DNA of 64,000 bases from NCBI RefSeq assembly GCF_040954645.1, contig NC_092804.1:148995108-149059107 (forward strand), given 5' to 3'. The stretch is from Diabrotica undecimpunctata (lineage: Eukaryota; Arthropoda; Insecta; Coleoptera; Chrysomelidae). Below are positions 29,973 to 39,000 of this stretch, in pieces; the stretch's first letter is position 1; every line of letters begins with the position of its first letter. The notes below the pieces were generated by a model. That model did not search any database, was not told the origin of the DNA, and worked only from the letters and a program-made list of their open reading frames with translations. Both the position numbers and the translations under genes were made by a program.

Positions 29973-31986
29973 GGTGTCCCGAAAAATCGCTTTTTGTTTT
30001 TGTTTAATACACGACCTCTGGAAATTGGGGTAATTGCTCGTAAATTATCACAATAATTTAAAAAAAATTATAACAATATATCTTTAGGGTTGACCTTACA
30101 AAGAACTTGACGATCGACAGCTACCAACTATAAGAGATGTTATGAAATGTATTTAATTTATGAAGAACGATCTAGAATTAAAGTATAATGCAAAAGAACC
30201 ATCCAATTCAGAAATATATGCCATTGTTTCTGAAAAAGTTATTAATATTTGGACAAAAGCTTCGATTCCAATCGTAACTAAGGAACGGATTATTCAGTTA
30301 CTAAAATATTATTTCGAAAAGTACCTTAGTTTGAAAAGACACCCCAAAAGCAAACGAAATAACAGTTTTAAAAACAAAGTGAAGTATTTTGTAGAGTCAG
30401 CTGAAGACCTTTTCGACGTTGCTGCTTGTAAACGTATTTCTATTGAATCTTGTTCATGTTTAAAATATAAAAAAGTTCCCATCAATGATAGAGACTTTTG
30501 TTGGATCAAAGAAATGACAGGAAAATGGTTATGGGCGGTGTTGATAAGAATTAACTGCCAGATTCGTGAAGCGACAGTAGAGAAAAATAGAAGAATCAAT
30601 GAGGGCAACAAAAAAGTTGTGTGCTACTCAAACGACCGATTCTGTATCAGCAAATTGTGATGAAAAAGTAGTGCCTGACTCTTTCTCAACAGAGACACCG
30701 TCGACTTCCACGTTTAATAGAAATACGTTGCGGTTGCCAACAGTTGCTAAAGTCAGTGATAGATACGGTTTGCTTCTGCCGTTTTGGTTGACATGGGTTT
30801 GAATTCTACCGAAGATTTGGCACTGATTATTGATAAAAACAAAATCCACAGAGCTGTATGTAAAGCTCGAAGAGATGCTTCAAAAAATGTTGCAGGTATT
30901 GTTGTAAATAGCATTTACTTTGGTTTACGAAAGGACAAGACTCTGATAAATGAGAAAATAGGAAATTGTTACCATCGCAAAGAGATTTTGGAAGAACACA
31001 TCTCATTGTTATTAGAACCCGAGTCAATTTATTTGGGACATACAACGCCTAGTCGTGGCGCTGAAAATGGAATTTTTACTTCGATCACAACTTTTTTTGA
31101 GGGTCAAAGTTTGAATTTAGATGATGTAATTTGCATTGGATGCGATGGAACTGCAACTAATATTGACTGGAAGGGTCGTGTGATTCAATATTTAGAGGAG
31201 TATTTGGAGAGACCGTTACAATGGTGCGTTTGTTTGCTTCATGCCAATGAAATCAGAAAACTTACTTGTGAGTATGTTGTTTGATGATAGAGATCACATT
31301 AGAGAGCTGGCATGGCAAAGAGTAAAAAGGCTAGAGACACTAAAAGTAGCGATAAACGCAGAATATTTAAAACACCAAAAATTAACTTCTCTGCTAAAGA
31401 TTACACCGATATTATTATGTGACACGAATGTCAGGATTGTCAGGTTACAACACCACCGATTCTTTAGCATATTTCTAATGAGGACCTTCACATCATGCAA
31501 AAAGATGAAAGCTTGGATATTTTTGACTTTCCCTGCCACACACAATCTGTGAAAAGATCTGTTTAACTGGTTACAGAGGCCTCGCAGAATGTAACTGATG
31601 CTACTTCTAGAAATAGCTTTATCAGAACCAGGTTGGAGTCTCGGGCAGAAATGCCAAATTTTGGACACAAAAATAAGTTCAAATTTTAAATTTTTGTCAT
31701 CAAATATAGGATCTATTTTGTTTGTTAAGTTTTTTTGAACCTTTTTCAATAATTTTAATAATAAAATATCTTTTAAATTTAATTTGTGTATTTACACATT
31801 TAATTTGTTTTAGGTCTGTACAAACGTAAAATTTACAAAATTTTAAAGTCAAGTAGAGCCCTGAAGGTGACATGCTATCGTATTTATTTTACATTTTTCA
31901 TAATCTTTAGAAAATTACGCAAATTCGGATGCCTCTTGCGATAGTGTAGCTCAAAAAAAAATTTTATGCAAAGACGGGACACCCTA

Positions 31987-31987
<1 letters not shown>
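29969..31987 (+). mobile_element. DNA transposon with perfect 13-bp TIRs inside a (TA)n tract
   Basis: TTAGGGTGTCCCG at 29969-29981 is exactly mirrored by CGGGACACCCTAA at 31975-31987. Both ends are flanked by long (TA)n runs (29893-29968 and 31989-32073), so the ~2.0-kb unit appears to have inserted into one microsatellite, with TA as likely target. It encodes a broken transposase-like protein (30160-31695). Confidence 0.85.
30160..31695 (+). pseudogene. Transposase-like protein of an uncharacterised insect family
   Basis: The frame changes at least three times. The amino part (30160-30600) reads WTKASIPIVTKERIIQLLKY, KYFVESAEDLFDVAACKR, CSCLKYKKVPINDRDFCWIK. The middle (30600-30790) has TPSTSTFNRNTLRLPTVAKV and SDRYG. 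The core (30784-31284) has VDMGLNSTEDLALIIDKNKI, VNSIYFGLRKDKTLINEKIG, ILEEHISLLLEPESIYLGHT, DDVICIGCDGTATNIDWKGR and RPLQWCVCLLHANEIRKL. Finally come SLLFDDRDHIRELAWQRVKR (~31270) and a segment compatible with a C-terminal 'FP.FPCHTQSVE..VKLVTEAS' block (~31530-31600). I recall relatives among uncharacterised proteins of aphids, ants and Hydra. The CDGTATN motif and its TIR context suggest an RNase-H-fold transposase, but that is inference. Confidence 0.7.

Positions 31988-31988
<1 letters not shown>

Positions 31989-32073
<85 letters not shown>
31989..32073. repeat. (TA)n microsatellite, right of the transposon
   Basis: About 85 bases of TA, with one AA dinucleotide near the left edge, directly following the right TIR. 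Confidence 0.95.
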
Positions 32074-32077
<4 letters not shown>

Positions 32078-32395
32078 TATCATTTTTTTACCAGCGTTGG
32101 GTGCAATAATCACTGGTTTATTATCAAACCATTTCGTGATGACCATTCTTCTTAGTTTTTAACATATCTAACAGCTTCCTAAATTTTTAAAAATGGTCCA
32201 ATATGAAATGTGTCCAAATGCTAATGACAAAGAAAATTAGAAATCAATCAAAACTACAATAAATTAAAATCGAAATTTTAGTCAAACAATTTGTGTCATG
32301 AAGTACGTTTGTCCATCCTGAAGGACGTCGATGTTTATAAAAATATACGAAGTTTACAAGAATACTAAGAGTATTTCTAAATAAAAAGAACTAAG
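32074..32395. other. Unassigned AT-rich spacer
   Basis: Nothing recognised. Confidence 0.4.
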
Positions 32396-33850
32396 GGGCA
32401 GATACAACAACCTTACTTACTCTATACAGATCACTAATAGGAAATAAACTAGACTACGGCTGTTTTTCCTTCTATACTGCTAACAAAACATCTTTAAAAA
32501 AAAACTTGACTACATTCAAAATATGTGTTTGAGATTAGTTATAGGTGCCACAAGAACTAGTCCAGTAAGTAGCTTACAAGCTCTGGCTAATAAACTGCCC
32601 TTAAGCCAACGAAGGCAACTCATATCACTAAATTACGTTGCCAGAATTTCAGCAAACAACCGCAATATAACCTACTCAACAATACTTTGCAGAACAAATA
32701 TATCGTCCGATCTTTACAAAAACATTGTAATAAAAAAACTACCATTTCCTGAGCAAATAAAACGTATTTGTCTTAATTTAGAACAGTCCAGTCTTACTAT
32801 ATCTATTCATGTATATTTTTCTCCTTGAGTGATCAAACCTCCAAAAATAGACACGTCTCTAAATAAACTCCCGAAACATTTCGCACATCCTTTCCTTATA
32901 CAGTAAGCTTATAAAAATGTAATATCCAAATACCTAACAACCCATCAAATCTTCACTGATGCTTCCAAATGTGATGCAGTACATGCTGCAGCCTACATCT
33001 ACGAAAACGTCAAGTTTACCATACGAATCCTAACAAATTGTTATATATATACCGGAGAACATACTCACCAGGCGATGAAAAAATGTGGTTCTATCAATGA
33101 AAGCCAATTTGTTATCATCACCGATTCAATGAGCGCATTACTTGGAATAAAACCGCTATATGCAACTCACGTCATGCTTCTCAAGATGAAAGGAGAGTTA
33201 TCTTATCTACAGACTCAACAAAAAGATATTTCCTCCATCTGGGTACCTTCCCATATGGGAATAAGTGGTAATGAGGAAGTGGACTCTCTGGCAAGCAATG
33301 CAACATCCGACCGAAGTATGGCTATCATAAATCAAATGCCTTGGACTGATCACAAAGTAAATATCAAAGCCCACGTGTACAGAGCGTGGCAAACTACTTG
33401 GGTTCACACTGCCAACAAACTCAAAGAATGTCTAAGTCAAGTAGGAACCAAACTCATCTTACCAAGTAATAGAAAAGACCAAGTCATCATCAACCGACTC
33501 CGAATAGGACATACTTTCCTTATTCACAAGCATATCTTTAACCAGGAGGCTGCTCCGGTGTGTACCAAGTGCAACACTCAGTTGTCAGTGAAACATATAA
33601 TTGTTGAGTGTCCAGTGTACCAGAACAAAAGAATCGCGTGTGCCCTTAGTGATAATTTAAAAAGTATACTAACGTCAAATTTACAGTCTTTATTAAGTTA
33701 TCTTAAAATGACTAAACTATATACCAGATTGTAAAAAAATATTTTTTTTTATGTAACAATATGTATCTTACTGTTTGTGTACGTCCCCCCGCTAATAACC
33801 CCTAGTGGTTGATGCGGGTATATTTGTTTAAATAAAAAATAATAAAAAAA
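32396..33850 (+). mobile_element. I-like non-LTR retrotransposon, 3' part with RNase H and zinc knuckle
   Basis: Begins in the RT thumb: LDYGCFSFYTANKTSLKK (~32450), then the frame 32523-32828 with MCLRLVIGATRTSPVSSLQA and SQRRQLISLNYVARISANN. RNase H follows in a third frame: HQIFTDASKCDAVHAAAYIY (~32940), ITDSMSALLGI and SSIWVPSHMGISGNEEVDSL, ASNATSD (33075-33734), so the catalytic Asp/Glu/Asp/Asp residues are mostly recognisable. It ends with NRLRIGHTFLIHKHIFN and CTKCNTQLSVKHIIVECPVY, a CCHC-like zinc knuckle. A short A-rich tail (aataaaaaataataaaaaaa) closes it at ~33850. The 660-base terminal frame is intact; the rest is truncated 5'. Confidence 0.9.
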
Positions 33851-33859
33851 AGGACTAAT

Positions 33860-34284
33860 TACAATCCAACCAATTGCATTTTAATGCTACGTGTAAATCA
33901 TTCATAAATTTACACGTGTTGTATATGGGTTGGACATTTCGCGCGAAACTGACGTAATCAAATTTATGTCATTGGTACCGCCTTCGCCCATAGATAGCAC
34001 CATCATTTATAAGTAAGTAAATACTCTGCCCTTCTACAGAGAACATGTTATTACGTAAGGCTAAATATCAGTATCCGGCAGTATGATGCTTATTAAGTTT
34101 GTGTCCTCTTAGGAGAACGCTGTAACTAAAAGGGTTACGCCTACAATAGAAATAACTGTTAGAATAGAAAAAAAAATAATTAAAACGTAAATTTTTTCTG
34201 TTTATCAACCTTTATCAAGTGCAAAAAATACTTTATTTGAAAAAATTTTGTTTCTGTAGAATAGGCTAAAGTAAGTACAAAAAA
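33860..34284. other. Unassigned spacer with a hairpin
   Basis: acgtgtaaat (33889-33898) and atttacacgt (33908-33917) form a perfect 10-bp stem, with tccaacc/ggttgga as an outer pair. It may be a small MITE. Nothing coding was seen. Confidence 0.5.
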
Positions 34285-34545
34285 GTAAAAGATGCTGTCG
34301 AAGAGGCAGCTAAACTGAAATGGAAATGGGTTGGACCTAACGAACATCTTAAGGATAACCGATGGAATAAAGAAATCGGGAATTGGCGGCCATATGAAGC
34401 CAAAAGACCACGAGGAAGACCGCAAATGCGCTGGAGCTACAATATTAAAAGAACTGCAGGACCAATGTGGAAACGTCTTACAAACAACAGAGATGAATGG
34501 CGAGAAATAGGAGAGGCCTATATTCGGCAATCCGAATAGAGAGAA
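34285..34545 (+). mobile_element. Endonuclease-RT retrotransposon, C-terminal fragment
   Basis: Reads AAKLKWKWVGPNEHLKDNRW, EIGNWRPYEAKRPRGRPQMR, RTAGPMWKRLTNNRDEWREI then GEAYIRQSE and a stop. 'KW.WAGH...DNRW...W.P...KR.RGRP..RW.DDI.R.AG..W...A.DR..WR..GEAY' is the standard C-terminus of a common insect endonuclease-RT. Only this tail remains, and it is free of stops. Confidence 0.85.
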
Positions 34546-35330
34546 GGGCTTTAAAAAAAATGTACACAAAGTACTTAATTCCAATGTACTCTAGTTACAT
34601 TTGATTTTTCAATGGGTCGGGATAAGGTACCATTTTCGTTTTTCTTCTATTATAGTCACCTAATTACATATTTAAAAATTTAAAAAGAAATTTAGAAGAT
34701 TTGAAACATGTATGAAGTCGTTTTTATATAATAAAAATATAAAAACACTTACATTTCCTTTGTAATTAAATACGTTTAGTCCTGAAAGAAATTGAATTTT
34801 TTTAAGAACATGTGTTCTTTATCGCTTTTGATAAGCGTGGCAGATATTCATTAAATGTTTTGTATAAACATTTAATAATTAAAATTTTGCACACCAATAA
34901 TGTCGGTGTGCAAAATGTAGACTGAATAATAAATAATTATTTTGACGTTTTTTATTATTCTCTGTATGTGAATATATTTTATAAATGAGAATAAATCGCA
35001 ATTAGTTGTAATCAAATACAAAGCAATTGAAATTTATAAAAAAAATTAGTAAGAGAAACATGATTTTCGTACCAATGTTGGGTGGCTGGATACATTTAAA
35101 AATCTATTTGGGATTTATGTCTGTGAACTAAAAGTAAACACGTCAAAAAATTCAGAGACGTACAACAGATACTATATGTAAGATGTGCCTCTACAGCATT
35201 AATTGCCTTTTCTCTATTTGTTAGTTGTGTGTGTGCTGTTGGTTTCTTTTGACTGTGGACTTAATCCATTAGCCGAACTAAACTATTTGTTAGTTGTTCT
35301 GTGAATACCATTTACGCGTCTCCTAATTTT
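34546..35330. other. Unassigned stretch with a cluster of hairpins
   Basis: Coding motifs were not seen. Four stems lie within ~115 bases: aagaaca/tgttctt (34804-34819), cgctt/aagcg (34823-34837), attaaatgttt/aaacatttaat (34851-34877) and attttgcacacc/ggtgtgcaaaat (34884-34916). The last two are perfect stems of 11 and 12 bp. Confidence 0.55.
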
Positions 35331-35398
35331 GTTATTAGGTATGGGATCTACCAAAAAAGACAAAATGCATGGTTACAACAATCAATTTACTAAGATGC

Positions 35399-35433
35399 AC
35401 AGCTGGTTCCTAAAAAAACTGATACGACTCTTA
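35399..35433. repeat. 35-base inverted repeat, left copy
   Basis: acagctggttcctaaaaaaa plus ctgatacgactctta reappears inverted at 37432-37466 with one mismatch. The right copy lies at the start of an RT relic. The significance is unclear. Confidence 0.65.
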
Positions 35434-35439
35434 GGTCTG

Positions 35440-35575
35440 AAAAGATAACTGGGCACTATTAGAGGCAGCAAAACATTTTAACATATGCAGAACCACAGTT
35501 TTTTTATTAATAAAAAAATGGAGTGAACAAGAAACTCTCGAAAGAAAGCAAGGGTCTGGAAGACCAGAACTATAC
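35440..35575 (+). mobile_element. Tc1-like transposase helix-turn-helix fragment
   Basis: Reads LEAAKHFNICRTTVFLLIKK then WSEQETLERKQGSGRPEL. It resembles the amino-terminal region of the minus-strand Tc1 copy immediately to the right (TTTVFNINKRWR, QETLDRKQGSGRLK), but in the opposite orientation. Confidence 0.65.
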
Positions 35576-35576
35576 T

Positions 35577-36590
35577 AAATTTAGGGTATGTAAAAATAAA
35601 ATTAATATTTTGTAATATCTTTATCAGCATTTATAACAGCTTTTAGTCTTCGGTCCATCTGCGTGGAGAACTATAAAATTGTTTTCTTCAGAGAGCTCTT
35701 CCCAAACCTGTTATATACCATGCCACAGCTCTTTCAGCATTTTGAGGTATAAAATTACGCCCATACAACCGTTTTATAATAACCCCCCACACATTCTCGA
35801 TTGGGTTTAAATCAGGACTATAGCTGGGCCATGGTAAGGTTTCGATGTTGTTATTCTGGAGCCACTGGTTTATTATATTTGCATTTTGAACAGGACAAGT
35901 ATCTTGTTGGAGGATGAAATTATTTTCTGGATATAACTGTTCTACACTGGGGAACATGATGTTTTCTAGAATATTTAGATAAGGCAACAATCCTGCCATC
36001 AATACACCATACCATTCCCATTCCTCTAGATGAAATCGATCCCCATACATATCAACATATAAAGGATCAACTCTATTATTATCTGGTCTATACACCTCAA
36101 ACTTGACCTTTTTAGAAGATTAAAAAATTTTCTCATCTGTAAATATTACCCTGTCCCAAAAATCTTGATTTTGTAGCTAATGGTTTAAAGCAAATAAAAG
36201 TCTTGATTCCTTCTGATGATGTGGTGTAAGGGCGTGTTTTTGCTGCAGTTCGGTACCTACGACGCGATGCTTTAATTCTGTGCCAAGTTGTTGACTTTCT
36301 TCCCGGAAACTGTGACATAATTCTTACGATTTTCGCGTCTTCAAAAAGATTCTCTTCTAATCTCTCCAAAAGCGTACGATCTTCGTGAGCGGTAGATATT
36401 TTGAGTCTTCCAGAACCTTGCTTTCTATCGAGAGTTTCTTGTTATCTCCATCTTTTATTAATATTAAAAACTGTTGTTGTGCTTACGTTAAAATAGTTCA
36501 CTACAGCAGATAATGACCAACCGTCTTCAAATTTCGTTACAATTCTTGCTGTTAGTTCTATGCTAGCATGTGAAGATTGAAGATCTTCAT
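35577..36590 (-). mobile_element. Tc1-like transposon (DD34E), few mutations
   Basis: From ~36590 down: TARIVTKFEDGWSLSAVVNY (helix-turn-helix), TTTVFNINKRWR, QETLDRKQGSGRLK, RLEENLFEDAKIVRIMSQFP, STTWHRIKASRRRYRTAAKT, then DFWDRVIFTDEKIF with the first catalytic Asp (~36140). In the frame 36095-35688 are NNFILQQDTCPVQNANIINQ with the second Asp and WPSYSPDLNPIENVWG with the Glu, 34 residues apart. It ends GRNFIPQNAERAV...GLGRAL. A stop and a frameshift near 36120 and a stop near 36440 break it. All three catalytic residues are still present, making it the best preserved Tc1 in the window. The family size (~330 residues) matches. Confidence 0.9.
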
Positions 36591-37262
36591 AAACTGGTGA
36601 CCAGAATAGCGGAGTATGGAAAAGAGTATGGTCCTACAATGAATGTCAAGAAGATGAAATTTATGAGAATATCGAAAACTCAAAGAAATAACGAGAATCT
36701 TCTAATAAACGGAACCAACGTCAGGAGATTAAAATCAGAATAGAAAAGGCTAGAGCAAATTTTAACAAAATGGGAAAAGTGCTATGTGCAAGGGATTTAA
36801 AATTGGGAGTTAGGTTGGCGAGGTGCTATGTTTTTTCGACTTTATTTTATAGAATGGAATCTTGGACCTTGAATGCGATATCAATGAAAAAACTGGACTC
36901 ACTCGAGCTGTGTGTGTATGAAAGAATTCTAAAAATATCGTGGACAGAACACGTCACAAACAAAGAGGTTCGGATAAGGATAAATTAAGAAATAGAAATT
37001 TTAAATACAATTAAAACAAGAAAATTGGAGTATCTCGGACATATTACACGTGGAGAGGAATACACCTTGTTCCAACTGATTATGCAGGGAAAGGTCCAAG
37101 GAAAAAGAAGCATAGGGAGCCGTAGAATGTCATGGCTGTGCAACCTGAAAGAGTGGTCCGGATGTACATCAAATGAACTTTTCAGAGCAACCGTCTCAAA
37201 ATTCCGAATAGCTATGATGATTGACGACCTCCCCCGCGGAGATGGCACTTGAAGAAGGAGAA
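36591..37262 (+). mobile_element. Endonuclease-RT retrotransposon, C-terminal third
   Basis: Reads LHKLVTRIAEYGKEYGPTMN, VKKMKFMRISKTQ, then EKARANFNKMGKVLCARDLK, RCYVFSTLFYRMESWTLNAI, LCVYERILKISWTEHVTNKE, a stop, and RKLEYLGHITRGEEYTLFQL plus IMQGKVQGKRSIGSRRMSWL, LKEWSGCTSNELFRATV. The RT palm is missing, and a small deletion removes the 'YKYLG' block. It belongs to the same family as the copy at 14976-16917. Confidence 0.85.
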
Positions 37263-37418
37263 GCATGTGGAGCCATTTTTTAAGGTTGAACAGAATAAGT
37301 TTTGTGACAAATTTTAAGATTTTAATAATAATAAAGGAAGAAGAAGAAGAAATTTTAAGAGTTGGCAGTGACAGTATGTTAAAGTATTTATCCTTTAAAA
37401 TACAGTGCTCAGTTTTCT
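37263..37418. other. Short spacer
   Basis: Nothing recognised apart from an agaagaagaag run near 37338. Confidence 0.4.
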
Positions 37419-38035
37419 ACAAAATACGCTTTAAGAGTCGTATCAGTTCTTTTAGGAACCAGCTGTAAATTGGAGCTGAAAGGTCAGATAATAGAACAAG
37501 TGATGGAGTTTAAATATCTAGGCATCACATTATCTAGCTACGAAAATCGAAACTAAAGTGAAAGATCAAGTTAATAGATTAAACAGAGCCACAGGCTGCC
37601 TAAATGAAACAATGAGAAGAAATAAAAATATCGGAAAAAAAATGAGAGGCAGAATTTACAAAACAGTCATCAGACCAATAATTAAATACGCAGCCGAAAA
37701 ACAACCCGACACAGAGAAGACAAAAAGGATGTTAGAAACAGCAGAGTTGAAAAATTGATGGTAAGACACTATGGGACAGAGCTAGAAGTACAGATATACG
37801 ACGTAGATGCATGGTGGAGAACATCAAGAACTGGGTAAAAAATAGAAGAGTAGAATAAAACAATCATATAAGCCGAATGGTAACAAATAGAGTAGTTAAG
37901 ATGGCAAGAGACGGTCCAAATAGGAAGACGATCAGTAGGAAGACCACGAAAATAATGGAACAACAACTTACTGGAGGCACATTGAAAAACAGACAGAGGC
38001 ATATCTACATAAAAAGAATAAGAAAAAGAAAAAGA
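37419..38035 (+). mobile_element. Endonuclease-RT retrotransposon, C-terminal fragment (second subfamily)
   Basis: Reads CKLELKGQIIEQVMEFKYLG (~37465), VKDQVNRLNRATGCLNETMR, GRIYKTVIRPIIKYAAEKQP, then KIDGKTLWDRARSTDIRRRC, VENIKNWVKNRRVEW and GRRSVGRPRKRW-like at the end, across two frame changes. The RT palm and the endonuclease are missing. It is distinguishable from the preceding fragment by sequence, so this is an independent insertion. The inverted 35-base repeat (37432-37466) lies at its beginning. Confidence 0.8.
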
Positions 38036-38047
38036 AGTATGTGATCT

Positions 38048-38725
38048 AGTTATGATATTTAATACGCTTTTCGGAGAAAATCTATTTCTACTGCGTTAAT
38101 TTTTTTAAGCTCTCCATCGTCTGAGGGCATTCCGATCCATATGTCAATATTGACTCTACAATTGCTTTATAGATCAGATCTCCCCAAGTAAAGAATTCAG
38201 AACACATATAATCTTTAAATATTTAAATTCTTTGCAATATTGTAGTCATCTTAATTATAACTTTGGATCTTCTTTTCTCTGCGGTTGAAGCGTAGCACTG
38301 GCCATGTTACCTTCCTTGTATACCGTAGGCCCTACATATAGCAGACTACCCTGCTATACTCCCAAAGCCGCGAGCGGTATAAAATGGGAGACTATTATTA
38401 TTATCTTCTTTTCTTTCCCTATTCGTAAGTATTCTTTTTTCGTTCGTCTTCACAGTGTGCTATTATTACTTGCACATCAGCGACAAAAAATAGCGTCAAA
38501 TGGCTTTCTATTTCTGTAATGCCTCTTAAACATAAATTTCAAATAAGGTTAGGGATAACCAATATCCCTATTTAAGACCCCTTAGTACTCAAAACTGTCC
38601 TGAAAAATTTTTTACATCCTTATAGGTATTTCTACGCCTCTATACGTTTTCTTTAGGTCTGTCCTTGTCAAAACTTTAAATAGAGATTTTAAAGGAACTA
38701 AATCAAGATCTATGAAAAAAAAAAA
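38048..38725 (-). mobile_element. Reverse transcriptase fragments
   Basis: Minus-strand pieces: TDLKKTYRGVEIPIR (~38650, motif A region), a GLK.GYWLSLTLFEIYV-type stretch (~38560, motif B/C region), and near 38180-38060 FFTWGDLIYKAIVESILTYG and SECPQTMESLKKL, which match 'IYKAIVESILTYGSE.W' of endonuclease-RT proteins. The order along the strand fits one decayed element with internal loss. The middle part (38260-38460) is not readable. Confidence 0.6.
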
Positions 38726-39000
38726 GGATCGCAAGATTTCTAACAACGTGTTTCTCTATTACTTTTTGTGGAATAAAAACTTCTTCCTAGGGGACTATTT
38801 TGCGCTGAAGCGGCTCTGCTTTTCTAATTATTGATACTAAGCTTTTATTTGTTTTTTATGAATATCATTTTTCCATCGAACTAATGACGGTAATGTCCTT
38901 ATAATTATCGCATATTTTTCTGTATGTTTTTTGTAGATGGAGCTTGTAGTCATCGGAGCTTCGTTTTCCGTCAAAAATGCTGTTAAGTGGCTGACGTGTT
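38726..39000. other. Unassigned spacer
   Basis: A minus-strand piece FLTENEAPMTTSSIYKKHTE near 38950 may belong to the pogo-like element's tail, but this is unsure. Confidence 0.35.

Noticed and set aside
31294..31749. 151-residue minus-strand frame
   Set aside because: It is the shadow of the transposase-like pseudogene, whose motifs lie on the + strand.
34180..34584. 134-residue minus-strand frame
   Set aside because: It is antisense to a clearly recognisable RT C-terminus on the + strand.
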